Below, in pieces: positions 38,401 to 50,160 of a DNA stretch of 64,000 nucleotides. The first letter of the stretch is position 1, and the number at the start of each line of letters is the position of its first letter. Made by a program: the position numbers and the translations under genes. Source of the stretch: Himantopus leucocephalus (lineage: Eukaryota > Chordata > Aves > Charadriiformes > Recurvirostridae); assembly GCA_003993805.1 (NCBI GenBank), contig RSEF01000031.1, positions 20,517,552 to 20,581,551 of the forward strand. Reading direction: 5' to 3'. The notes beneath the pieces are model-generated. The model worked only from the letters and a program-made list of their open reading frames with translations. It made no database searches and was not told the origin of the DNA.

Positions 38401-41400
38401 TTTTTTCCTAGACAAACAATGCTCGTGAATTCAGTTACATGTCACAGCATCTTGCTTTCAGTGTTTATTTAAAATGTGTTGAAAATTACTCATTGTTACC
38501 TGCCATTTTTGTGAAATATTGATTCTGATTTTATATCTTACCAAAAATAGAGAATGACAAGCTTAGGTGTAACTCCTACAGGAAAGCTTTTCCACTTGTT
38601 ATTGCAATTCTCCAAAATCTGTAATTTGAATACAGTAGCAGCTAACTGGAATTAAAAGATTAAAAGAAAAAAAAAAATAGTCATAAGGATTGTGTAGTCT
38701 GTAAAACCTATATGCAGATTACACTGATATTGTACATTTCCCTACAAAGGAGGATTTCTATTCCTCTGCCTAATCTTATTGTGTCTTCTCATGCAGTCCT
38801 TGAATAAAATCGACCTTGAAATAAGTTAGGACAAACCGTAAGTGGAGGTTGCTGGGAGAAAATAGTTTGTACAGGCTAACAGTCTGACTTAGCATCTTCC
38901 TTAAATTTATAGTAACAAACAGGACTTACTATGTTGCAATGTTAGTTAAAATCTGACATTGATGAAAAGACCAACATGTTTTGATCTAACTGAGCATTCC
39001 AAATGCAAAATATTTCATATTCAGAATACTGCACAGGTGTGCTTTTTTCTGCAGTCATGAATAAAGGTCCTTATAACATTAATTGAATTGTAGCAGTCTA
39101 TACATAGTTATGTCATCTGTGACCAGTACTTTATTTGAATGATGAATAAAATGAAGCCAGCTTAGTAGTAACATTTAAAAATATTTTATTGTCAGCCATT
39201 TCAGAATGCTGTTTTAGACAACAGCAGAGCAGAAAGCTCTGAAGCCGCACGCTGCATTCGTGGCACCCCTCCTGAAAGAGTGAGACAAGTCCTTCTTCTG
39301 TCTTGCTTTGTGTTTTTATAGAGTCACGCTGGCAGTGAGGTGACATATCAGAGCCAAAGAAGTCAGCTTAAGACATGATTTTCATTTCAGTGAGTGACTT
39401 TCCACAAAGCACTGTGATGCTGACTGCAGTACACAGCAATTCGTATTGGGAACATATGATGTTGCTGGACTGCAAGTAACTTGTGGTTACAGCAATTATA
39501 AGTAGGTTATGTGAAATAAGGGCATTGTATTATTTGTACCTGTGCATCACATATTGCATTGTAAAAGTAGGAGCACAGACATCCCTACAATAACGTTTTT
39601 TTTTCTCAGAGATACTCAAATAGGAGACTCATTCTTACACATGCAGGTTTACACTGTGGCTTTTTAATGCCACAGCATTTTAATACACTGAGGTGAATAA
39701 AGTTGTACATGTGTAACTCCAGGTTCTACTTGTCTCAAATGCCGTGTTTACTTTCGGACACCTAAAATGAATGCATTGGATCCAAACAGAGGTCTTACAT
39801 TTTGCTGGAGCACTGTAAGGGATTCTATGATCTCTGGGATTCAGTGATTTAATATTTTCAAATATTATGCTTTTTCCACCTGGCCTCTGTGGTGTTAAAA
39901 TGTAACTGCCATTCACTACTGTATATTCCTGGAGTCTGCTTGCACTGAAGCACGAGTCAGGTCAGAGCTCAAAACTTTACCTAGACATTTCTCTCTGTCC
40001 AAGATGGCACTGCAGACCTGGCATTCGCGTAGTAAAGGTGCGTAGTAAAATCTAGGGCAGGTATCAACAAAGTAACCTGCAAGAATCTGCCTGCCACTGA
40101 GAGAATTTCCCCATTTGCAAACTTAATTAGGGTAAAGTTGCGCCTTTGTTCTCAACTAGTCACCAGTCAGTATACTCCTTAAAATGCTACAGAAACTTTT
40201 TTAATTGCTCCAACAATCATTTGACAACTTCATGAAGTGGGGACCAAATCCATGTGACTTTCTGTCACTTTGTATATGAGAATTGCAACACCAAAGAGGG
40301 AAAAAGATCAGAAGGGGCCTGGGTAGAGATGAGGGTATTTCAGCTCATCTCACTTATTAGACGAGAGTCACATCATTTATATACTTGGGGAAGACTCATC
40401 TTTGCCGCTGATCCAGATGAGTTGCTGGGTTTGTTAAGCATGTGGAAAGGAGGAAAATTAGGGCTTGTGATCTTAACTTGCATTATAAATGAGTCTTGAA
40501 TACCCTTAAAGCACAGTAAATACTAGTCAAGATTACAAGGGGGACATTTACAGACTTTCCACAGTATAAAAGGAGCCTACAGTGATGTATTACTAGATCG
40601 TCAATCTTCTTCATAGTCTTACATTTTCCATTTTGTAGGTAGGCTGTCTTCAGAGAAAGGCCAGCATCTAGCGACAGTTCCAGGTCCCCGCAGTCACAGC
40701 TTATGTTTCCTTTTACAAAGAAAAGAATTTCTATAACATCCTCCGTTCCTGGCATCAACAGGTAAATCTGTAAGCTGAGTTCAAATCTGCATGCAGGCTA
40801 AAACCCCCTCTCCTTGGGGAAATCTAGGTTAGACAGCCCCAGATACATATAGGATATGGCCTGACAAAAATGTATTGATCGCCGAGGTACTGGTGCCACA
40901 CAGTTGCGTACCACAAAAACATGCTACGGTGAAGTCACACCACCCTAGAAGAGCACAGAATCAGCTTTTATGAGTAACTTCAGGATTCAGTTTAAATGAT
41001 GTGAAACTCAAATTCTAAATCACATTACTAGCATACTTTGCCCCACAGTTCACAGAGTTCCAAGTAATAAAATGCCTGTCACCCAAAATATTAACTCATT
41101 TCTATTACATGCTAAGAAAATTATTTACTTTGCCTCTGGTCACAATAATATTCATCATGATACAAAATACAAAAAGTTAATCATTCTGCTTTTTGAATCC
41201 AGTAAAGTTGTAGGTTGTCAGACAGCTATACAGCTTGGAAGTTAGTAAACCCACACATAGTGAACAAACTGATGCTCCTTTGGCAATAAGATGGATTTGC
41301 TGCCTGTTTTGCTTGAAAATTTATGTCTTTCAGACCATTATTTAAAAGTAAGTTGGACTAGGAACTCAAAATATTGACTGAGTGGCGGTGAATCACTCAC

Positions 41401-44400
41401 TTTTTGTCTCTCTGTGATGGGCCGTTTATCAAAAGTAAGTCACGGTGCTGTTTTTTTCATTTCAAAACTATTACTAGTAAACACTACCAAACACTCAAAA
41501 TCCTCCTCCTTATTTTTTTTTTATATTGTCTGTAATATTTTTTCAGTCAAATGAATTAATTTACATTAAGTAATACTATTTATGTATTTTAAAATATATG
41601 AATATGGTAGAGCCTTGGGTGACATATATTAAAGTGTTCTTAGCCAGGACTAACAAAAGATAAAATGTGACTCCTGGAGCAGGGTATTCATGCCTGCTCA
41701 TAAATATGGCAAGTAGGATATCACCACCTTCTATATATTTGCTGTAGCTCTTCCTTCTTCCCTCCTTTGGAAATTACTGTTAAACACCAATTGTGACACT
41801 GAATTAAAGCTGCTTTGTAGCTCCACTTAGGTCAGCAGAATAAGCAAAAAAATCTCTTTGCAGAGGTTACAGTCACCATAGTTATCGTCCTTTGGAAAAA
41901 GCTTTTCCTTGTAGGGCTTTACGAGTGTCCACATCTGTTTTCTATTAGGATTCTCCTACTCTGGAGACAAATAATCTGTTTGTACAGGAGTCTCTGCTGG
42001 ATTAGAGCTCCATGTCTCTAAGTCCTTGGAAAGGGTTTTGGGAAGTTGAATGACTTAATTCTTCTACAGAAGTGAGAACTCAAATATAATAGTTATTACC
42101 AGTAGTTGTTTCATGGACCAATGGTGTGTATCAGACTCCTTATGTGGGACACTCTGTACTGGCTAGCACTTTTAGTCTCAAATGAGACAAAATTCAATTT
42201 TAGTATTTACTCCTAAAGCTAGGGTACTAAATAGAGAAAACTTTACTAAACGTGTCTTGAAACAATTGTATTCTTAATAATAGTACTTCTAATTCTCATT
42301 CCAAACTAACTAACTAATTAAATAAATAAAAATCCTGTAACTCTGTATGGATTCTCAAATCTCTGAACCATAACAGTAGCAATAAAATTTTACTGGACCT
42401 TGCATTAATACTTTCATACGACTTACCTGTTGCAAGTTTATCAATGGATGGTATATTTAATGCCATAACTAGACTTATGCAAAAATCTGAACTTTCCTCT
42501 AATTGTCAATACTGGGTCAGTAAAATATTTGTATATCTATCCTTCTTCCTAATTTCATGAGTAGCTCTTGGCATAGCTTTATGCTGAACCTCAGCTGTTT
42601 TGGAAGGCTATGAATTTCCAAATACAAGTTATTCTCAATGGAAACTTGACTAGTACAGGTATTGCAGCTTTTAGTTGCTGAAAATTACAACCACCTCATG
42701 ATATAATATTATAGCTATTAAATAAACCCATTGCAGCACTGGAAAATCAAAAACAGTTGTTCTTATTCAGTAGGATCTGCCTTTTTCCTGGAAGAACAGG
42801 GTTTCTGTACTTGGTGCACACTCAGTATCAGATAAACCCGCTGACAGGTTCCACCTTTCAAGTGATTTTTTCCATGCAAAGAGATCTTATAGCTGTTTAA
42901 TGGATCCCGGAATGAATCATATGATTTAATATTAGAAAATCAGAAATAAAGAATTCACTGCTTACTTCAGGAATGGTTAGGTGGATTTGACTAGGAACAG
43001 AACAATGTACTTTAGCCTTTTCTGAATTAAGACTACCGAACGGTGAGTATAAGATATGCATACGAATGCATTGCATTTCCTGATATATTTTGCTGCTGTA
43101 ATAAATCTAAATATTTATTTTCAACACGACTAAGTATTACATCTTTAGCAAGATGTCTAATGCACTTGTCATTGTTGATATGGCTTCATAAGATTTCTAT
43201 AACCTGGTTAAATAGAAGGCATCTCTGTTGCTCTCTGCTGAAGACTGCAATGAATCCACAGGAATATTTTAGCACAGCTTTTATTTACAGTGAGATATGA
43301 CTGTATCTCATGTTGGCATAAATCCATTTTGTGCAAGTGTACGTGATTATCCAGAAGTTGAAATAAGAAATTGTAATAAACCTCAAAGCTGATTTGTACA
43401 GCCTAACTAAATAGTTGATTTAATATCACATTCATATGTATTTGATAAAAAAGTAATTATGGATGTAATTGCCAAGATATTAATATTTATGTATGCATGC
43501 TTTTTTCTGTATCAAGGACCATCAAAAATATTTTTTTTCCTTACATTTTCAAAAACATTTGCTAATTTTATTTACTCTTATGATAGCGAGGAGTAACGAA
43601 CTGCTGTGTAGGAAAGCATCCAGAACTGGTGATGTTTTTAAAAACTTACACATTTGCTATGGTACAAACTTGACCAAAGTGTTAAAAGGCAGTATGAACA
43701 CTAGCTCTGAATTATTCTCACAATTTATAATTCACACCAATATGATTAACTTTCAGTTGCTAGCTCTAATATGGTCTGTTTTCAAGTTTGTTCTTTCTAT
43801 CACAGTGATGACAGGTACTAGACTGATCTGTAGACCAGCCTTTGAGGTTATTTTGAAGGGAGAATAGAAAAGATGAGAACTGAATCGGCAGAAATGTCTG
43901 GTTGAGCTCCACTCCCTCTCTTTCTTCATATTCCTGCATATAAGGGGTGGATATTGGCTAATGAAGTCAAAAAGCTTAGAGAATTGGTAAGGAGTTTTGA
44001 TGGAGTGGCAGTTTGTTCAGCACATTAGCAGCTCTTCTTCTCAGGAACGTATTTTCTGGAAACTCAAATTCTTATCATCCCTACACACTATGGATTTGCC
44101 TGCTGTTTTTTATTTTTGATCCTCTAAATCTGGCAACATCAAACATTTGTTTTGCAGCTGAATGTTTTTCTCTTTGTGAGCCTCTACTCCAGGTTATTTG
44201 TTCCTCCACTCCTACTGGGAAAAAAATGTACAGTCTAAATGTGGCACGCATACTGCATTTTCAATTAACTGAAAGCAGCTCTATTTAACATGTAGTTCTG
44301 GAGGAGCTGAAAAGTCCTGTATTTCCCTCAAGCTCACATCACAAATGTTCTAGTTCAACTTTGTCTTACTTCTTTGAGGCAAATCCTCTCTGAGTCATTT

Positions 44401-45717
44401 GTTTACAAACATCATGAAATTATTAATGTCTCTGAAACCATGGATTACTGTGCCTAAGTTGTGTGAACGCTTTCCACTAAACCCAGGTGGGACTGAATTT
44501 ACCATTAATATGTATGGACAAGCTAAAAATTTGTGCTGAAACAAACAACAACAAAAAAAGTATCTTCCCTTATTTTGAAGATTAAAAATTCAAAGAATTT
44601 CTCACAAGGTTTGGCATTTATTAAAGACAGGTAATGCATTTATTCTGGAATATAAATTCATTTATACTTGGCAAAGAGGAATTCTTCAATGTTCATCTGT
44701 TCTCTAAAGTAGAAGGCAGAAGACTTGCAGGCATTCCAGACAGGAGACAACATCAATATTCACTCACCACCCTTTACAAAGATTTATTTCTGTTCTCTGA
44801 ATATATCTGCTTTAACTGCAGGCCTCCTTTGGATTTCCAGAACTCCCAGATTCCTTAACAAGGAAGATAAGGCTCATAAATTACCTTTGTTGAGAGGAAC
44901 AAGTCAGCTGTCAGTCAAGCTGCTCCATCTTGAATACTGGTGGGATCAATCTGTGAGAGTCATGTTATCAGGTGCTTGAGGATGGTGAAATAGTGCATTT
45001 ACATAGAGGAGGCAAACTAAAGTTACACTGTAAACCTCAATTCTGTCATTTTCCAGCTACTAAGCATTAGACTTTGCAATGCTGTGTTCTCTTTAACAGT
45101 GTTTTGTGTGTCACTTCCTGTTTCTTTTTTAAAAAGAAAACTGAAAAAATGCTAGAATTTTTATGAAAATTTTATGATCACATTGAAGGCCATCTGTTAT
45201 CTGTAAATGCCTGCCAGCTGAGCTGCTACCGTAACTGAAATCAGTGGTAGGTTATTCTCCACCAATGAAGCAGCAAGCACTTTCCTCACAGATTTTACTG
45301 GAGGGACCGCAGATTCCTCAATGTCTGAGTTTGCTCCCCACATCCTGCTGTCATTTTCTTCCTGCTCCAGCATGTTGTTCCACTTGATTTGCTGAGCCTG
45401 ATGTCCTCCTTATATCCAACTTAGTCTTAAAAAAATCCCAAACATTCTGTAACAGTCAGACTCTTACCCAGTTTTCCTTCTGTTTGTCCTACCACTGCAT
45501 TTGCCTACTACTGTGCACCCTCTTTAATTCTGTCTCTGCCTGGTCCTATCCCTTCCCACTGTCGTCCTCAGGCTGTTTCTTTTTGCCTTATTCTGGTATT
45601 TCCAGCACCTTGTTCCTACTTGCATTGGTTACCTCAGTTTCTCTTTTCCAGTCTTCTGCTACCCTTTCTGTCCCTGGGGACAGCCCTGGGACAAGCCACC
45701 CTGCTTCTCTTAGCTTG
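29441..45717. other. Long AT-rich non-coding stretch
   Basis: About 16 kb without a recognisable gene, RNA gene or mobile element. The longest reading frames (30744-31085 plus, 113 codons; 43493-43867 plus, 124 codons; 36054-36368 plus, 104 codons) have no recognisable motifs, no coding-like neighbours and no consistent strand, so I treat them as chance. Old repeats too decayed to recognise by eye may be present. Confidence 0.65.
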
Positions 45718-45842
45718 CTGCTTAAGGACATGGTTTACTGGTGGACTTCACACTGTTACATTTATGGCTGGACTCAATGGTCTTAAGAGTCTTCTCCAAA
45801 CTAAATGATTCTATGATTCTGTTTTATAATTCTATGATTCTT
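45718..45842 (+). mobile_element. CR1 LINE 3' end fragment
   Basis: The plus strand carries the CR1 3' UTR in the sense direction: GGACATGGTTTACTGGTGG, then GCTGGACTCAATGGTCTTAA, TCTTCTCCAAACTAAATGA and a tail of TTCTATGATTCT octamers with an interruption (GTTTTATAA) between them. Only about 125 bases remain, so it is a strongly 5'-truncated copy. It has the opposite orientation to the other CR1 fragments in the window. The pyrimidine-rich sequence just upstream (45.4-45.7 kb) is not recognisably CR1. Confidence 0.93.
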
Positions 45843-46291
45843 CCCATGTCCGCTCCCATCAAGGTCAATCTCCAGGACCCTACCTCCAGGCTGCAGTGTC
45901 AGTGCCCTCTCCTTGGCCAGGCACTGGTATTTCAACAGAAAAGGCATCCCAGCTTCTCTTTAGCAGTGCTTTGTGGTGTAGTTTTCCCTGAATAAAAAAA
46001 TTGTCCTACAGCAGATAACCGTATTTCAGCACAAGTTGTTATTTTTGTTCTAGATTATATACAGTTTAAAAAAGTCTTGTAACAAGGTAGCTGTGGCAGA
46101 CTTGCTAAGGAAAGGTGGCACCTGGAGGACGTATACTGTGAGTTATCTGGACACTTTTTGTTGCTCCAGTGGTAGGGAGCAACTACAGATTTGTGTTTGT
46201 TTAAGTGAGGTGAGTAGTGCCTTTTATATCCATGCAGCAATGTGAAAGTGCAGAGTAATAATGGAACTTAGCTGTACGTTCATCTAGATCT

Positions 46292-46313
46292 AGATACATA
46301 TTCTTATGTATCT
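46292..46313. repeat. Perfect hairpin, 9-base stem, 4-base loop
   Basis: AGATACATA and TATGTATCT are exact reverse complements around TTCT. The stem is AT-rich and probably due to chance. Confidence 0.85.
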
Positions 46314-46439
46314 GTTAAGATAAGGTCTGTATTAATGATAACAAACCTATGAGTAAGATCAGGATGTTTTGACTGATAACAGATGCTTTATAAGAGCACC
46401 TACTTTTCCATGGTCTCATGTGCAACCTGACTTTACTGG

Positions 46440-46474
46440 ACATAACATAACAAACATAACACAATGTAACATAG
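46440..46474. repeat. Degenerate ACATAAC tandem cluster
   Basis: The motif ACATAAC or a close variant recurs four to five times in about 35 bases. It is a small, imperfect simple repeat. Confidence 0.75.
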
Positions 46475-48900
46475 GCTGCCAGACTTTACTGACCAAATTT
46501 TACTGTTTATAAGAAAATTGTACTGCATATCTCAGGCAAATAACTATGTCCCAGTGGCTGGATCATATAAAGTTTGGTGCTGTAAATAAGACCTGGTCTC
46601 CGTGGAGCTGCTCCTACAGGCTTAAAGGAGAAACTAAGTCTGTTTTTTACTGCCCAGATTGTTTGTTTAGTGCCATTTCTAAAACAGTCCATAGCAGGGA
46701 CAGGTAGGAAACCCAGCTGACACTCAGGAATGAGTGGTGGCTTCCTCAGAAACCTTCGGAATAAATGATAGTTACTCTGTGTAAGTGTGTGTGTTTGTAT
46801 GTTTGTCTATTCAGTAAATTTTGAACTATGGAAATGCTTAGAAGTTCTTGTACTTACCAAGAGTATGAATTGTTAAAGCACACATACTAATGGTATTTTG
46901 TATAGTACTTTTAATCTTTGATTATCATAAATGCATTCAGAATCAAATAAAAAAGCATTATATTCATCAGCATAACTCCACTGATGTGTTTAGGTCCTAA
47001 ACTGAATTTTGTCTTTTTTTTTTTCCTCACCCCTAAATTTCTAGTCTGTCTTCCCATGCAACAGCTGCACGTACCAACTAGCCTTAATAGCAGCACTGAT
47101 GCCTAGGGGACAAAAAATGCAAGTTGAATAATTAAACAAATTACACTTCTACATAAAGCAGGGCAGTGCTTATCGTAATTGCCAGGTCATTTCTTTGCTG
47201 CCTGATGAAAAGAGAGTGATTATTAGGCATTTGTGTAAATGCTTGCTGGTCATTAATGTTTTATCTGCTAGCTGCCAACATTACTCTTCTCAACATTCAC
47301 TTAAAAATAATGAGTTCATATAACTCAGCTGGTCAACCACAAAGTGCAAATAATAGAAGGGTCATACTTTTTCAAACAATACAAGTGCTGAGAACTTTCA
47401 ACGCAATAATTAAGCAAATACCTACAAATAATGCATCTTTTACTCTATGTATTTGTGTGAGTGTATATACAGGGCTTTTTTTTTTTAATTTTGAAAAAGG
47501 TTTAGTCAGGTCCGTATGCCCCTTCACAGAAAGTGTTTTGTTCAGAAAGTCTTGGAGAATCAAGTATATATGTAGATGTAAATTGTAGATATTCTAAGCA
47601 AAAAAAACAAGTTTAGCCTGACTGTTGCTTTAGCTTTTAGCACAAAACAAGAAGCATTATATATTCTATTCATTACATGAATAGTAAAGTATTAAAAGAT
47701 TAAATATCTCTTCTGTCCTTGCATTTAATTCATCAACATTCTGGTGGAAGGGTGTGGGGGGGACACCACCATCCTGTGTTGCTGTCCCCTGGGGATGGGT
47801 ACGGGTCAATGTCTGTAGCGGAGTGGGAGCTTCCCTCAGCTGCTCTGGCTCAGAGATGCCCTGGGACCTGGCAGCCAAACCCACTGCAGGGGGAATCCCC
47901 TTAGACCCTGGCCAAGGTACATGGAAGCTGGGACCTTTTTTTGGGTGAAATACTCAGATGTCACTAAGCTTGAACTCCAGTTTGGTTTTTTGTGCTCTTG
48001 CTCTTGTGTTCAGCAAATCTCTAAGAAACAGAAAACTTGGAGTTTTAGACTTCCCAACCCACCCCAGATTGCAAGGTCAGTTCTGTGAAGCTAAACCTAA
48101 CACAGCAAACAGAGGCGAATTTCTTACAAATATAGGCATTCCTACTGCAATTCCCAGCTCCGGCAGGGCCAAGCTTAAGAGAACAGATATGTTCTTAACT
48201 CTTCATTTCCTGCATTTCAAATCTTGAGTTATGCTTAAATCTGTATTCTCGAAGGGAGACGTCATTGTTCAGCCCTACTTAATTACTTAATTATGTTTTA
48301 TCAGTAAGTTGTCAGCTCATAAAACTTCAGTTTTTATTGTAGTTTCTCTAGGCTATGAGGTTCAGTTTAATTGTTAGGGACATACACTGTACTTTTCTTA
48401 CCAATAAAAAATTTACAGTTGAAAAAACAAGTTGTTTTTTAGGGTTTGGCATTTTTTTTCAGAAGAAAAGAAAGTAGTTGTACACTATACCTTGTGTTCC
48501 CCACTGTTCTCTGTAATATTGAGTGGCTTCTGCCTGGTTTTAATTTAGTAATTACTACTTATTATTTTCATACAAATTTATTAATACTGAGTTATCTAAT
48601 GATTCATCTAACACCAAGTTTTTGAACTCCGGTGCACTGAAAGAGTGAGTAAATGGCCACACTTCTGTAGGAACAATCATATTTTCTCTCTCATTTTAAG
48701 CCAGCTAAGGAGTATAGCTTTATTTAATTCAAACCTCAGGTTGTGACTCTGAGGTATAATTTCTCTTTTCACTTCAGAACTGCATGGAATTTCCATGCCT
48801 CAGTTGTGAAATATTTTTGTCTAAATAAATGTCTGGTTACAGAACTTATTTGAAGCCAGTTCCCATCAAAACAATTGAGGAGGAATCATGGTTTTATCCC

Positions 48901-50160
48901 AAATGTCTTTTATTTTCATTTAAGAGAAACCATCAACTCTACTGATTGCCGCCTGCAGCTGGACAAAATTCATTGTCATGTTCTCTGGTCTGTGTCCCTG
49001 CACGTCCGCTGTGGTACTGCATCAACAGTGTAACAGTAGTGACCACCCTGGCAGAGCATCCCAGTCAGGTTTACACAAAACTGAAGGACTGCAGGTAGGG
49101 CTCAGGGGAACTTGGTTGATGGATAATCTTCATGCTGACTCACTGCAAATTGGGGCATGTCACCCTGTTAGAATAGATGTCCAAAGTTAAAACGAATGTG
49201 CGCATTTTGAAAAAACTGAATTGGAAAGTGTGCTCTTCTCTTTATTTGCCACGTTAGGAGCTCAACAGTCAGCATCGCCTCCCATTGCCGACTCTGGCAC
49301 AAGCTGTAACTTCTCTTACCTTTCTGATCTCTAGAAGTACTCTAATACAATTCCCTGTTTCTCGGGTTGTCCATAACTGCAATTCTCTGTCTATTCTTCT
49401 TTCTACACAGAAAAACTAAGTTAATTTGAGAGCCTGCTGTGAATTCAGGCTTTCTCAGAGCTTTCCAAAAACCTTCCCCAGAGATACTACTTGCAACACC
49501 ACCATGTGTGCATCCTATGGACAGCCCTACAGGCATCCCATGAACACTTATTCTCAACCACCTCAAGGATATAACTTTTCCCATTACCCTGGGCCACACA
49601 CATGTGAAGGTTGCTGAAGTGTTTCTACTAGGTGTAACTCATCTGTGCCTTCCTTCCACCTGAGGCGGAGTCCTTCTCTGCCTGCACCTTCCAGCACCCG
49701 TACTGTTCCCCCTCTGCCATTATGTTTAGACATCTGCCACCCTCAAGTCTGCAGAGAGCGAGGCAGATGAGACAAGCAGGGGCTGTGAACACTGCCATGG
49801 CATGTTATCAAGACAAACCCTCTGGCTCATTTTCTGGGCCTCAGGTTGGTTACTAGCACGAGTCTCAAACTAGCAGTTCTCCAGCACACACAGCAGCTTG
49901 ACTTACAGACTGGCAGTTGTTGCAGGCTTCCTCAGGCCATATTGGTATGCTACAAAACCTTCACCAGGCTTCTGCTGGAAGTTAGTGTGAGTGGGAGGAG
50001 GCTGTCTTCTGCCTCTGTCTTCTGCCTGTCTGTCTGCTTCCCTGAAGGGAAGCCAGGGCACCACCAGACCAAGGCTTCAGCTGTTCAGGTCTTCCTTAAC
50101 TCTCTGTCTTTCCTTCCATCTCCTTCAGAGGAGCTTACTTTAATCAATTAACAACATACA
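48901..50160 (+). other. GC-richer patch with a possible spliced micro-ORF
   Basis: This part is richer in G and C than its surroundings. A donor-like CAG/GTAGGG occurs at 49093/49094. A pyrimidine tract (CTATTCTTCTTTCTACACAG) ends at 49410 like a splice acceptor. 93 bases further on, an ATG in a good context (CACCACCATG, 49504-49506) opens a 37-codon frame that ends at 49615-49617. The peptide is rich in Tyr, Pro and His (SYGQPYRHP, TYSQPPQGY) and ends in CEGC. Two-exon genes with a non-coding first exon and short biased proteins are known from the avian epidermal differentiation complex, but I cannot match this to any of them and no related gene lies beside it. It may well be chance. Confidence 0.2.

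Larger units (their letters stand above)
45843..48900. other. Unique non-coding sequence
   Basis: No gene or identifiable interspersed repeat. It holds a short hairpin (46292-46313), an ACATAAC cluster (46440-46474) and a GT-rich tract near 46785-46810. At 47.75-47.95 kb a small GC-rich patch keeps several overlapping frames open without any recognisable protein. Confidence 0.65.

Noticed and set aside
39800..39850. GGGATTCTATGATCTCTGGG, similar to a plus-strand CR1 tail
   Set aside because: The adjoining CR1 3' UTR is absent and the octamer occurs once only.
43493..43867. 124-codon plus-strand frame
   Set aside because: The composition follows the local AT-rich DNA, with no recognisable domain and no support from flanking splice sites.
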